DNA of 64,000 nt from a virus: IMG/VR virus record IMGVR_UViG_3300050033_000890, positions 17,819-81,818 of that record. One strand, written 5' to 3'. Numbering within the stretch: position 1 is the stretch's first letter; the number at the start of each line of letters is the position of its first letter. Both the position numbers and the translations under genes were made by a program. A model generated the notes under the pieces. That model ran no database searches, had not been told where the DNA came from, and worked only from the letters and a program-made list of their open reading frames with translations. Below are positions 48,586 to 57,298 of this stretch, piece by piece.

Positions 48586-50758
48586 CTACCTCGTCTTCCA
48601 ATTCCGCTCGAAGAAGCACAGAAAGAAGCTCAGGATCAGAAGTTTCAGCAATCACGGACTTCAATGAACTCAGTCCGGCGGCTCGTTCCTGTCTAGTATA
48701 GGAATCACCAACTGAATCGGTGATTTCGCGCTCGTTGAGTCGTGCAACGATCTCATCGATGATCTGACCGCTTGCTTTGCGCCAGTTCTTATCCACATTG
48801 AGACCATCGGCAATCAGTCGGTCCCGACCTTGCACCAAGCCTTCATAGATCTCGCTCATGAGGCTGTCACTGTTCTTGCCTGGGCCCAGCTTCGATCCAT
48901 GCTGGTTGGTCGGGCGCATCTTATTGGCGGTTGCCGCGGCGGTCTGGGTTGTCTTCTTGGCCGTGCCTCCGCGCGGGTGACCGGCGCCGGTGCCCTTGCT
49001 GGCCCGGCGTGAGCTGGCATTGGCCACGGCTACCTTCGCCTTGGCAATGACAGGCAGGTGTTTCGCCTGTGCTTCGAGACTCTGTTGTTCGTGGCTGGCC
49101 TTGACCTCGGACAGTTTGGCCTGGGCTTCCATCAGCTTCATCTGGGTTCCGGCCAACGCCTTTTGGTTCGTCACGTCCTGTTGGCCGATCTCAATGGCCG
49201 ATGCGGTCTTGTACTTCTGGATCTCGCGCTCAAGACGCAGCACGTGGAGAGCGAAGTGGGTATCGTTCTGCTCGGTCTTGCTCATCGGCTTGAGGTTCAT
49301 CCGCTTGCGGGCTTCCGTCTCGGTGAGCAGGTGGGAATTGAAGAGAGCCATCACATGCGTCTCTTCCTTGATCCGATTGTCGAGATCGAGTTCGTGGAAT
49401 GCCAGCTTGGTGCGCGCCACGCCCTTTTGCACAGAGGTGGAGTAGTTGGCTTCCTGGAACCATTCCTTGAAGATGAACATCCGGATCTGATCGGCCAGCT
49501 CGTCGAGGTCGGCCTTGATCGAATCCTTCAGGTTCTGCGAGATGTTGTCGGCGGTGGCGCGAGTGGCGTCGGCGCCCTCGCCCATGTCGATGGCGCTCAT
49601 GCCCAGGCCGATGTAGACCCGGGATTTGAAGTGCTCCACCAGGGCCTTGAAGTCGAGAGACTTGCCGTTGGCGCCAACGGCGGTGACGGTGACGCGCTCG
49701 TCGGTTACGAACACGCCCTCCTTGGGCATGTTCTCGATCTGGAAGCGCACCATATCGATCTCGGACTCGCCGCCCGGGCCGTAGGTGCAGGGTGCCTTCT
49801 CGTTGCCGACCTGAACGTGAAACAGCGGGAACAGGTGATTGATGAACAGGAGTTCGATGTTCTCTTCAAGCCGGCGCAGGGCGAAGATGTCATCCCGGAC
49901 GGCGATGGTGCGCGGCGTTCCGAAGATGTGGCCAGGCTTGACGTCCCACTTCAGGTGGATGATGTCCTCAACCGGGTAATCGATCCACGGAATGCCATGG
50001 TCGAAGATGCGGCGCCACTTGCTGATCTTCCCCTTCTCCAGATAAGGGTGCATCGTGTGGGCGGGGATGATCACATAGGCAGCGACTGGAATTCTGCCGC
50101 CCTTCTTCTTGCTCACCGGGGAAGCGTCTTCCTTGCGGATCTTGAGGAGGAAGCAGTTGGAGCACAGGAACAGGTTGCGCAGAACGCCCTTGATGAAGCT
50201 CTCGAAGCTGCGTTCGGTGACGAATTCAAACGCATTGATGCGAGTCTGGATGTAATCGGCGTCTTCCTCGCGGTCGCTCATGATCTCGTATCCCGCGCGC
50301 GCGGCGAGTGCCAGCTTGCGGGCCACGGCCTGCTTGACGTAGACCTCGGTGTCAGAGATGGCGTGCGGTTCGCGCATGTCATACTCCGGCATCAGGATGC
50401 CGTTCCACATATAGTAGGTGCCGATGTAATCGGCTGCCTTGTCGAGCTTGATCTTGTTCAGGTCGCCGTTCAGCATCTTGCCGGCGTCCTCGATCTTCAT
50501 GCCTTCCATCAGCTTGTCGCTGATGTTGCGTTCTCCAGTCGACCGTTCAACAGGCTGAAAGCCTTTATCGGTATACGAGGCAGTCCTGCGCCCCAGCCCT
50601 TTGATGTTGGGCTCGATGACCTGGCCGGCGATCATTCGGCGGATCACAGCGGCTTTGCCGGGCTTGGCCTTGGTGGACGTGCCGTCAACAAAGGCCATAA
50701 GCCGTTCCTGCCGGGCCGCTGCGTTGTCCTGAAGAGTGGTGTCTGGTGTGCGTGGCAT
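48542..50758 (-). CDS. Portal protein
   Basis: A 738-aa protein that forms the dodecameric DNA portal. The start is ATG 50756-50758 (MPRTPDTTLQDNAAARQ), overlapping the previous stop as TAATG; upstream in-frame sequence is a shadow of the neighbouring gene. Portal-like features: YYMWNGILMPEYDMR near the N-terminus, VYIGLGMSAIDMGEGADATR in two parts near residue 385-405, then a helical stem and DNRIKEETHVMALFNSHLLT. A lysine/alanine-rich helical C-terminal region (residues 570-650) follows. It precedes the small gene, homing gene, protease and capsid genes, the normal order. Confidence 0.75.
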   Translation of the reverse strand: MPRTPDTTLQDNAAARQERLMAFVDGTSTKAKPGKAAVIRRMIAGQVIEPNIKGLGRRTASYTDKGFQPVERSTGERNISDKLMEGMKIEDAGKMLNGDLNKIKLDKAADYIGTYYMWNGILMPEYDMREPHAISDTEVYVKQAVARKLALAARAGYEIMSDREEDADYIQTRINAFEFVTERSFESFIKGVLRNLFLCSNCFLLKIRKEDASPVSKKKGGRIPVAAYVIIPAHTMHPYLEKGKISKWRRIFDHGIPWIDYPVEDIIHLKWDVKPGHIFGTPRTIAVRDDIFALRRLEENIELLFINHLFPLFHVQVGNEKAPCTYGPGGESEIDMVRFQIENMPKEGVFVTDERVTVTAVGANGKSLDFKALVEHFKSRVYIGLGMSAIDMGEGADATRATADNISQNLKDSIKADLDELADQIRMFIFKEWFQEANYSTSVQKGVARTKLAFHELDLDNRIKEETHVMALFNSHLLTETEARKRMNLKPMSKTEQNDTHFALHVLRLEREIQKYKTASAIEIGQQDVTNQKALAGTQMKLMEAQAKLSEVKASHEQQSLEAQAKHLPVIAKAKVAVANASSRRASKGTGAGHPRGGTAKKTTQTAAATANKMRPTNQHGSKLGPGKNSDSLMSEIYEGLVQGRDRLIADGLNVDKNWRKASGQIIDEIVARLNEREITDSVGDSYTRQERAAGLSSLKSVIAETSDPELLSVLLRAELEDEVDDAELEYAIAGRAA
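48693..48704 (-). promoter_or_regulatory. Extended -10-like promoter TTCCTATACTAG inside the portal gene
   Basis: Same twelve-base core, near the 3' end of the portal gene (coding G-D-S-Y-T-R). It could serve the 62-aa gene and the homing gene. Confidence 0.5.
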
Positions 50759-52398
50759 TAGCTCACTGCTCCGATGGTGGGTGCTTGTACAGTCGACGAG
50801 GAAGCGACGATCAGGTTCACGCCGCCCTTGGTCAGAACCGTTTGCACGTTGCTGGGCGGTGCGGGGACTGTGGGAGAAACTGCCTGCATCTGGCCGTTGG
50901 TGACAACGAAGGAAGTGCCTTTCGTCGAACTCATGCCGTTGAGGATCTGGCTCACGGCCGCGGTCTGAGTGACAGAGTTTGTGGCGCCTACCGCCGGCTG
51001 GCTGCTGTTGTAGGTCATGACGGCCTTGGCCAACTGGGTCAGTGTGTTCAGGGACTGTGTGCTGGCGATGATGTCCATCTGGGCATTCATGTCGCCAGTC
51101 CGGCGGTTCATCAGCTTCTGGAACGATTCCTGAAGCACCATGACCCGGTGGCTGACTGTTGTGTTTGCCCAATCGAGGTGGGTAGCCAACGTCACCAGGC
51201 CGGGAGTCATTGGCCCCGCCCCGGGAACCTGGAAGGTGCTCGCCGGCACCAGCGCAGACGAACTGACCGGCGCTGTTGGCAGGCCGCTGTTGTAGGCCAG
51301 GGAACAACCCTTGAGTCCGCCGGTGGTGTTCACAAAACTCTGTCTTGCTCCGTTGACCACCACGTTGGCCATGGCCGCGGCTGCCTGGATCTGCGAGACC
51401 ATCTGGCCGATATTGGATGTGCTGCCTTTGAGGGGCTGCACCGCGGTCTGCATGAAACGGTCGGCCATGATGACCATCCCGGCCGCTTCAGCGATGAGTT
51501 GAACGAACACCGTGCCAGTCATCCCGTTGACGATCAAGTCCAGACGAGGCCTTTGTGAGAAGCCTTGAAGTGCCTGCAACATCGGGATCATCCTCACCAG
51601 ATTGGTGGGAGGTTCCAGGAAGAACTGGTTCAGGACATTATTGACGTCCTGAGCGACGACTCCTACACCCGCAGTCAGTTGGTAGACCGACGCATAGGAG
51701 CTTTGGAAGGAATCGAGCGAGCTGTTCATGGTGCTCGCCAGTGCCGGCGAAACGTCCTGTCCCAGAATTGAGATCTGGTTTGGATTGTTGGTGGCGATCG
51801 AAGGGGTTCCCGGCGATGCAATGACCGGATACTGTGACAGCTGGGCTGTCATGTTGTTGAAGAGGACCGCGTCCCCTTTCAACGGCCCCAGAAGCAGAGC
51901 GGTCTGGTACTGGGATTGTCCGCTGTTGACCAGGCCGCTTTCGATGGTCTGGTTGATTTGAGTGACGGCCGACGTCTGAAACGGATTCGTCTCGTAGGCA
52001 GTGCCGGTTCCCAGGCCCGATTCGATCTGCAATGCCGTCATCTTGGCATCGAGCATCCGGTTGTACATACTGACGGTAAGCGAGGTCGGCACCGGCAGGT
52101 TTGAATAGATCGTCTGCAGTGCCCGCGCGGTCTCCGGATCCACGGAAGGATCGAATTCGATGCCCAGCCCCGTGCTCATCGCAAGGATCACTTGCTGCAG
52201 ATACTGATTGGTGTCCAGCAGGTCTGCCAGTCTGGCGATCAGCTTTCCGGCGGCCGATGCGCTGGCCGTGGCATTCCCGAAATTCGCCAGGCTGCCACCC
52301 GTGGCCAGACTCACAGGCACAGCAGCCTGTGCGGCGGGAATCGCCGCAGAGACAGTGGGCGGAGGGGTGTACTTGAACTGGATCGACTCGAAGGCCAT
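50758..52398 (-). CDS. Structural protein between terminase and portal, unknown
   Basis: A 546-aa Ala/Ser/Thr/Gln-rich protein (MAFESIQFKYTPPPTVSAAIP...) with many short helices (LIARLADLLDTNQYLQQVIL; SVMVLQ-like helices near 380). It is placed between the terminase and portal genes, coupled at both ends by TAATG. Its composition suggests a helical internal or head protein, though some phages place portal-associated proteins here. I do not recognise the family. Confidence 0.5.
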   Translation of the reverse strand: MAFESIQFKYTPPPTVSAAIPAAQAAVPVSLATGGSLANFGNATASASAAGKLIARLADLLDTNQYLQQVILAMSTGLGIEFDPSVDPETARALQTIYSNLPVPTSLTVSMYNRMLDAKMTALQIESGLGTGTAYETNPFQTSAVTQINQTIESGLVNSGQSQYQTALLLGPLKGDAVLFNNMTAQLSQYPVIASPGTPSIATNNPNQISILGQDVSPALASTMNSSLDSFQSSYASVYQLTAGVGVVAQDVNNVLNQFFLEPPTNLVRMIPMLQALQGFSQRPRLDLIVNGMTGTVFVQLIAEAAGMVIMADRFMQTAVQPLKGSTSNIGQMVSQIQAAAAMANVVVNGARQSFVNTTGGLKGCSLAYNSGLPTAPVSSSALVPASTFQVPGAGPMTPGLVTLATHLDWANTTVSHRVMVLQESFQKLMNRRTGDMNAQMDIIASTQSLNTLTQLAKAVMTYNSSQPAVGATNSVTQTAAVSQILNGMSSTKGTSFVVTNGQMQAVSPTVPAPPSNVQTVLTKGGVNLIVASSSTVQAPTIGAVS

Positions 52399-52817
52399 TA
52401 AGAACTCGGAAGATTGTTGGCAACGACTGCGCTGCCTGTTGAATCGGAAAGATCGTCGGGATTGACGGCGAAAGTCTGCTGGAAACCGACCAGTTGCTGG
52501 AAGGCATTGCCGACCGTTCCCATCGAATCCGTCGTGTACAGGTTTTTCTGCACATCCAGGTTGAGGGGCACTCTGGGCTGGATGAGCTGCCAGGCAATCT
52601 GCAGGATGTCGGCGGCGCTCGAATAGGTCGTCATCTCGTCGAAGAAGTCTTGCAACCCGAGGAATCCTCCCTTCAACCAGTTCAGTTGGCCGTTGTAACC
52701 CAACTGCTGGAGGAACGGGAACTTGGACAACTTCTCAATGACCGAGACCGCGATCGGCATATCGTAACTGGCTGCCACACTCGCCGCGATGTTGTCCTGG
52801 GGATCTCCGTTGGCCAT
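52398..52817 (-). CDS. Small protein after the terminase, unknown
   Basis: A 139-aa protein (MANGDPQDNIAASVAASYD...) with aromatic helices (LGLQDFFDEMTTYSSAADIL, IAWQLIQ). The start codon overlaps the terminase stop as TAATG. The sequence GFQQTFAVNPDDLSDS near the C-terminus ends in a flexible S/T tail. Possibly head-related; no family was identified. Confidence 0.5.
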   Translation of the reverse strand: MANGDPQDNIAASVAASYDMPIAVSVIEKLSKFPFLQQLGYNGQLNWLKGGFLGLQDFFDEMTTYSSAADILQIAWQLIQPRVPLNLDVQKNLYTTDSMGTVGNAFQQLVGFQQTFAVNPDDLSDSTGSAVVANNLPSS

Positions 52818-54925
52818 TAACCACCACCAAAACGACGACCGGCACTGCCAAATCCGGGCCGGGTTGAATTCTGAAAGAAGCTGGTGCGGGATGGAACGCG
52901 ACCATTGCCGGCGGACCCAGGTGAGTTGACAGGCGCCACGGTGTAGCTCTGCCTCGCCATGTGAAGCAGACGATACTGCTCCTGCAGGCTGCTTTCCGGT
53001 TTGGTACGCGCAGGAACGCCGGCTGTGTCGCGCTTGAGTTCGCGCATTCTCTCGGTGGCGGCCGGGGCCGGCGGCCCGGGTGCCTGAACAGGTGACACCG
53101 TCTGCTGGCTAATCACAGTGGACGGCAATCCCCAGCCTGACACATGGGCGATTTGTACCAAACGCCGGACGGTTTCCTTGGTGTGCCAGAGACCGTAGTT
53201 CAGCTCGATTCCCAACATCGACAGCATGAAGGCATCGAGATCGTGATCGCCTGAGTCGGCATCAGTCGAGTAAGTGTCGGCAGCTCCGCCCTTGGTCCAG
53301 GTCTTGACCCGGAAGCCACGAAGCTGTTCTTCGAGCAGTGCATACTCGCGCGAAACCTCCACCAGTTCCATCTCGAAGGCCATGACCACACCCTCGACCA
53401 TGAACGGCTTGGTGCGCCGTTTGAGAATGTCGTCCTTGGGATTGGGCAGGTACTTCGAGTCTGGGTCCCGGTTGGGGACAAGAGCATTGGTTTCCAGCTT
53501 GGCGCCGAAATCGACGACGTTGATGTACTTCAGCTTCGCGGTGTCCGAATCGAATGTGCCGGCTTGAACGCCGATGTCCTTGATGAGTTCGTCCTGAACG
53601 AAGCCGAAACCGGCATCGACGTACACATAGTCGCAGTGCCAGAGCTTGTTCAGCTCCACGATCCTGTTGAAGGACTTCTTGGTCGTTGCCTTGTCGTCGT
53701 CGATCGCCTCGTGGTGAACCACTCGCCGCTTGCGGGTGGTGGGGTCGTATTGGGTGACCACAATCCGGGTGCCGGTGCCCTTGCCATTCCAGTCGATTCC
53801 CATCACATGACGCTTGTTTGCGTCGTAGATGAGAGTCTTGAGGCTGTAGGGCTTCATGGCCCAGTCAACGAAGGCAGACTTGAACACGCCGGCGGTTGGG
53901 TCGCCGAACTCGGCCAGCCATTCGTGACGATACTTCTCGAGGGTCTGGGCCTCGGCCAGGCAGACCTCTTCATTCAACTGATCGGTCCCCCAGTTCGGGT
54001 GATCCATGATCGGGTGGAAGAACTCTTTGTAGTCGGGCAGCTTGTTGCACATCTGCCAGAACATCCCACGCAGGCCGGTTGGGGTCGAGGAGCCGTGGAA
54101 GGTGATGTTCTTGAACCGGCGCATCAGCGGCATGATGGCCTGGTAATCCTTGTCCGCCAGGTAGTCCTGCTCCTCCAGCCGGATACGCCGCGGGGATTGG
54201 CTACGGACGGAATCTGCGCCCTTGCCGGACTTCGATCCGGCCGTGAAGATCTTGATGACCGATCCGTTGCCGAATCGCATGTAGTAATAAGGTTGCTGCT
54301 TCTTCGAGATCAGGAAGTCGTTGCCGCCGAGCGCCGGCGAGTTCTCGATCTGGAAGACGATCTCATCCCACCACAGTTGGGCTTGCGCCTGGGAAGGCGC
54401 CACCACCATGACTTCGGTGTTCTTGTTGATGCTGATGAAGTGGAGTTCTTCGATGACGCCGCAGAGGGTCTTGCCCAGGCCACGGCCCCACCTGTCGACC
54501 TTGCGCGGGGAAGTGCAGCGGAGCGCCTCTTCCTGGTATACGCGCGGCGCGCAAGGCTCGATGTTGCCCTGATCGTCGCGCAGAACCATGTACCTGGTGG
54601 ACCAGAACGCCGGATCGTAGATCTCACGGATCTCGTCCAGCTCCATGTCATCACCACGGGCGTGCAGGTCAGCCTGCATCGCCTCGTAATCGGGAGTGTC
54701 ATAGACACCGAAGCACTTGATTCCGAATGCTTTGCCAGGATGCTTCTGCTTGTAGCCTGCGACACAGTCCTGGCACTGCTTACAGCCCAAGATCCGGCGC
54801 AGGACTCCCTCCTGGTCGGTGCCTGTAGCTTCGTGATCTCGTTTGATGGTGTTGGCAAAGAAGGTCTGATCATCCGGCGTGAGGCCGGCAACCAGATCCG
54901 CCAACGGAACGAATCCGGTACTCAA
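52817..54925 (-). CDS. terL: Terminase large subunit
   Basis: A 702-aa DNA-packaging motor. The most likely start is TTG 54923-54925 with AAGGA seven bases upstream (MSTGFVPLADL); the frame extends further but that part is a shadow of the preceding gene. The ATPase domain has DRWGRGLGKTLC (Walker A, about residues 145-155) and a C-terminal-ATPase motif in TFHGSSTPTG. The expected Walker B reads IRLEEQDYL, lacking the usual Asp-Glu pair. The nuclease domain has the three RNase-H-like Asp positions in HVMGIDWNG (about 378), YVYVDAGFG (about 436) and DHDLDAFML (about 561). A Cys cluster CKQCQDC near residue 50 may bind zinc. Confidence 0.85.
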   Translation of the reverse strand: MSTGFVPLADLVAGLTPDDQTFFANTIKRDHEATGTDQEGVLRRILGCKQCQDCVAGYKQKHPGKAFGIKCFGVYDTPDYEAMQADLHARGDDMELDEIREIYDPAFWSTRYMVLRDDQGNIEPCAPRVYQEEALRCTSPRKVDRWGRGLGKTLCGVIEELHFISINKNTEVMVVAPSQAQAQLWWDEIVFQIENSPALGGNDFLISKKQQPYYYMRFGNGSVIKIFTAGSKSGKGADSVRSQSPRRIRLEEQDYLADKDYQAIMPLMRRFKNITFHGSSTPTGLRGMFWQMCNKLPDYKEFFHPIMDHPNWGTDQLNEEVCLAEAQTLEKYRHEWLAEFGDPTAGVFKSAFVDWAMKPYSLKTLIYDANKRHVMGIDWNGKGTGTRIVVTQYDPTTRKRRVVHHEAIDDDKATTKKSFNRIVELNKLWHCDYVYVDAGFGFVQDELIKDIGVQAGTFDSDTAKLKYINVVDFGAKLETNALVPNRDPDSKYLPNPKDDILKRRTKPFMVEGVVMAFEMELVEVSREYALLEEQLRGFRVKTWTKGGAADTYSTDADSGDHDLDAFMLSMLGIELNYGLWHTKETVRRLVQIAHVSGWGLPSTVISQQTVSPVQAPGPPAPAATERMRELKRDTAGVPARTKPESSLQEQYRLLHMARQSYTVAPVNSPGSAGNGRVPSRTSFFQNSTRPGFGSAGRRFGGG

Positions 54926-55016
54926 GTGGGGTTCCTTGGAGAGATCCGCTGATTGGCCAGGCTGGCTCAGCGGACGAAGCCTTTGTAGGGTGCCTACTCT
55001 GGGTAAACACCAACTC

Positions 55017-55469
55017 TTAGCCGGTGCGGCGAACCGAGAGGGTGATGGAGCCGGCACCGTCGTAGTTCGAGACCTGGAAGACCAGGGAACCACCGCCGAT
55101 GAGCTTGCGCTGCTCGGCAAAACCGGCATACAGGTTGCCGCTGTTGAGAGTCGACACATTGTTCCAGGTGGCGACGACTGTTTCGCCGTCCGCGAGGAAG
55201 ACCGTGATCGTGCAGCTGGTGTGCAGATCGCTGAAGGTCGCATCCAACTCGATTGCGTTGGCGGCAACGTCGATCAGCCCCGAAGTTGCATTTGCCGTGA
55301 TGGCCGTGAACACGGCAAGGCCTGACTCGAATTGGGTGGGCAGATCACCCACGCCGAAGCCGGCAAGGTTCCCGCCATAGACAGGATGGGGGGTATTCAA
55401 CACAGCACGCGGGTAGTTCAGGTACGAACAGCCCGGAGCCGGGTTGGGAATGGTGACGGGGGATCCCAT
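55017..55469 (-). CDS. Small structural protein, unknown
   Basis: A 150-aa protein, beta-rich, G/S/T-rich with a final RRTG (MGSPVTIPNPAPGCSYLNYP...). The arrangement of hydrophobic strands (CTITVFLADGETVVATW, GSLVFQVSNYDGAGSITLSV) suggests a small beta-sandwich decoration protein. It lies between the Gly/Ala-rich gene cluster and the terminase gene. No named domain is recognised. Confidence 0.5.
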   Translation of the reverse strand: MGSPVTIPNPAPGCSYLNYPRAVLNTPHPVYGGNLAGFGVGDLPTQFESGLAVFTAITANATSGLIDVAANAIELDATFSDLHTSCTITVFLADGETVVATWNNVSTLNSGNLYAGFAEQRKLIGGGSLVFQVSNYDGAGSITLSVRRTG

Positions 55470-55502
55470 GAGGCACTCACTTTCCGAAGGTTGAAGGTTG
55501 GG

Positions 55503-55778
55503 TTAGACGCGCTTTGCGAGGGCACGAGCTCCGAGCACAGAACCTGCTCCAAGGACGCCGAGGGTTGCGCCGATCCGGGCGGACCGGGCTTTGTCCTGAT
55601 TCCCGCCAATGGACCAATTCTTGTAGGCGCCGCCGACTCCGCCGGCAATGCCGGCACCGGCGACGATACCTGTGCCAATCGCGGCATTCCTTGCAATTCC
55701 AGGTTGTGACACCCGGCCAGCCGTCCATTTGGCTGCCGAGCTGAGAGAACTCCAAATAGCATTGAGTGGGTTGTTCAC
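55503..55778 (-). CDS. Gly/Ala-rich membrane-type protein, paralog of 57018
   Basis: A 91-aa protein (MNNPLNAIWSSLSSAAKW...) with a Gly/Ala-rich hydrophobic centre (AAIGTGIVAGAGIAGGVGG) resembling glycine-zipper membrane segments, and a basic C-terminus. The N-terminal phrase MNNPxNxIxSxL is shared with the protein at 57018. It belongs to a run of four such genes before the terminase. Possibly inner-membrane or capsid-associated proteins; function unknown. Confidence 0.5.
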   Translation of the reverse strand: MNNPLNAIWSSLSSAAKWTAGRVSQPGIARNAAIGTGIVAGAGIAGGVGGAYKNWSIGGNQDKARSARIGATLGVLGAGSVLGARALAKRV

Positions 55779-55788
55779 TTTGTCTCCA

Positions 55789-56322
55789 TTACCGGTGAAG
55801 GAAGTAGGCCTCTTGGCCCAGGTAACGGCGGGCCGCCGAAGTGGCGCCGCTCATCTCATAGAAAGCCTGCATACGCAGGCGTTGGGCAGTCTCCGTGTCG
55901 GTGTAGTGCCCACCAAACTCCAGATGGCGGATCTGCCGGCCGAGGTCAGTCAGGGCGCGCACCGTATTTCTGGCACCTGCTCCTATTGCTGCATCCGGAT
56001 AGAGAGTTGCCAGCCATGCGAGAGTTCCAATCCCAGGTATTGAAAGGCCGATTGCAGCTGCAGCAGTTGAGATACCCATTGCCATCGCCTTTTGGAGTAC
56101 CGGAGATACGGCCATACCGGCTCCGACCCCCAAAGTCGTAGGAACTACCTCGCCACGCTGGGCAGAAGACATTTCCTGTGCCATTGTTTGGACATTGAGG
56201 GAGGAACCGGGAAGTCCTACATAAAGAGCGGCTCTTTTCCAATAAGGTCTTGGGATCGATCCGATGAACTGAACGGTGTTGGTGAAGTTGCTCTGCGCAG
56301 ACTGAGTGAGCGTCGCCAGCAT
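55789..56322 (-). CDS. Gly/Ala-rich protein of the pre-terminase cluster
   Basis: A 177-aa protein with hydrophobic segment AMGISTAAAAIGLSIPGIGT (two parts) and LAWLATLYPDAAIGAGA, a central R/Q/L helix, and a C-terminus YEMSGATSAARRYLGQEAYF. It is coupled to its neighbour by TAATG. Likely membrane-associated; no family is recognised. Confidence 0.45.
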   Translation of the reverse strand: MLATLTQSAQSNFTNTVQFIGSIPRPYWKRAALYVGLPGSSLNVQTMAQEMSSAQRGEVVPTTLGVGAGMAVSPVLQKAMAMGISTAAAAIGLSIPGIGTLAWLATLYPDAAIGAGARNTVRALTDLGRQIRHLEFGGHYTDTETAQRLRMQAFYEMSGATSAARRYLGQEAYFLHR

Positions 56323-56996
56323 TAGTGGCGCCTTGAATGGAGACCAAAGACCACGTCTCCTGTGGCATTCATCGAAGCCATGCGCCGGCGAACACCGGGC
56401 TCTGTCTCGTAGCCTCCGGAACCGTCACTGACAGCGTGATCCTCGGCGGCATAGGAATCTTCGTGCGTAAAGGCACGCGTTGCAGTGCCTGCTCCAATGG
56501 CAGCGGCTGCCACCAGGGCAGCCTTCGCATACCAGGGAGATCCGCCCCAGAGTTTCGTTGCTCCGCGGGCAGCCAGAGTCGTTACGCCCCCGATGGCCGC
56601 GCCGGCGGCAGTTCCCCTGACGGGGTCGTCACTCAACTTGGAACCGATCAAGCCCCCAGCGACCGCGCCGAAGCCAACCATGGTGAGAGGGTGACTCAGC
56701 ATCCCGGTAAGTCCCTTGGTCTGAAAGGCCCGGCTCATGGACTGGGCGGCACTCTCGCCGATGCCCCTGGCAGTTCCCCAGGCTGCGGGAGCCAGGATGT
56801 CGCGGCTCTTCCACGCGAACGCTCCGACGCCGGCGGCCACGGCGGCCGTGGCCCCGCCTTGAACAATCGAGAATCCAAGCCGTTCAGGAGCAGGATCATC
56901 CTGAGCAGCGGCACTGGCGCGCGAAAAGCCGAATGCTCCGCCAAGAACTGCGGAGCCGGACATGACGGCGAGTGTTGCTGGAGCAAATCTGGGCAA
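56322..56996 (-). CDS. Gly/Ala-rich glycine-zipper-like protein
   Basis: A 224-aa protein with repeated small-residue hydrophobic stretches (AVMSGSAVLGGAFGFSRA, GGATAAVAAGVGAFAW, VGFGAVAGGLIGSKLS, AAGAAIGGVTTLAARG). These are glycine-zipper patterns that can form membrane pores or helical bundles. The C-terminus is acidic, then basic. It belongs to the same cluster of small hydrophobic proteins, possibly ejected or membrane-docking factors. Confidence 0.45.
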   Translation of the reverse strand: MPRFAPATLAVMSGSAVLGGAFGFSRASAAAQDDPAPERLGFSIVQGGATAAVAAGVGAFAWKSRDILAPAAWGTARGIGESAAQSMSRAFQTKGLTGMLSHPLTMVGFGAVAGGLIGSKLSDDPVRGTAAGAAIGGVTTLAARGATKLWGGSPWYAKAALVAAAAIGAGTATRAFTHEDSYAAEDHAVSDGSGGYETEPGVRRRMASMNATGDVVFGLHSRRH

Positions 56997-57017
56997 ATGG
57001 CCTTCCGAATCTACTGG

Positions 57018-57266
57018 TTACGCCGCGGCCCGGAGAGCGCGTTGGGCCCATACAGAGAAGCCCGCGGCACCTACGGCGCCGGCTGCACCTCCATACAGTG
57101 CCCCTCTTCCCATGGCGCTGACTTTGTGGTTCTTCCGTCCGACGATGGCACCTACCGCTGCGGAGCCGGCAGCAAACTGAGCACCTCCAGAAGCCGCGGC
57201 AAACCCGGCAGCTCGCCAGTTCGTTGCCCTCAGTGTGCTCATGATCGGATTGAAGGGATTGTTCAC
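57018..57266 (-). CDS. Gly/Ala-rich membrane-type protein, paralog of 55503
   Basis: An 82-aa protein starting at GTG 57264-57266 (MNNPFNPIMSTLRATNW), with AGGAG six bases upstream. It has two small-residue hydrophobic segments (FAAGSAAVGAIVG, GAAGAVGAAGFSVWA). The N-terminal MNNPxNxIxSxL is shared with the 55503 protein. It is the first gene of the cluster and follows a promoter-like TTCCTATACTAG element at a short distance. Confidence 0.5.
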   Translation of the reverse strand: MNNPFNPIMSTLRATNWRAAGFAAASGGAQFAAGSAAVGAIVGRKNHKVSAMGRGALYGGAAGAVGAAGFSVWAQRALRAAA

Positions 57267-57286
57267 TTCGGACTCCTGGAAGCTGT

Positions 57287-57298
57287 CTAGTATAGGAA
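57287..57298 (-). promoter_or_regulatory. Extended -10-like promoter TTCCTATACTAG
   Basis: About 25 bases upstream of the GTG start at 57266; the AGGAG site lies between. It overlaps nearly the stop of the small gene at 57299. Confidence 0.6.

Noticed and set aside
50759-51307. N-terminal extension of the portal frame
   Set aside because: Overlaps the structural gene at 50758-52398 out of phase; the TAATG-coupled ATG at 50758 is far better.
53564-54952. 462-codon open frame on the plus strand
   Set aside because: It lies entirely opposite the large terminase; its composition (V, D, L, G-rich, no recognisable domain) is that of a shadow.
54926-55267. N-terminal extension of the terminase frame
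   Set aside because: The extra 114 codons are rich in S, R and P, overlap a good gene out of frame and lack a ribosome site; TTG at 54925 has AAGGA.
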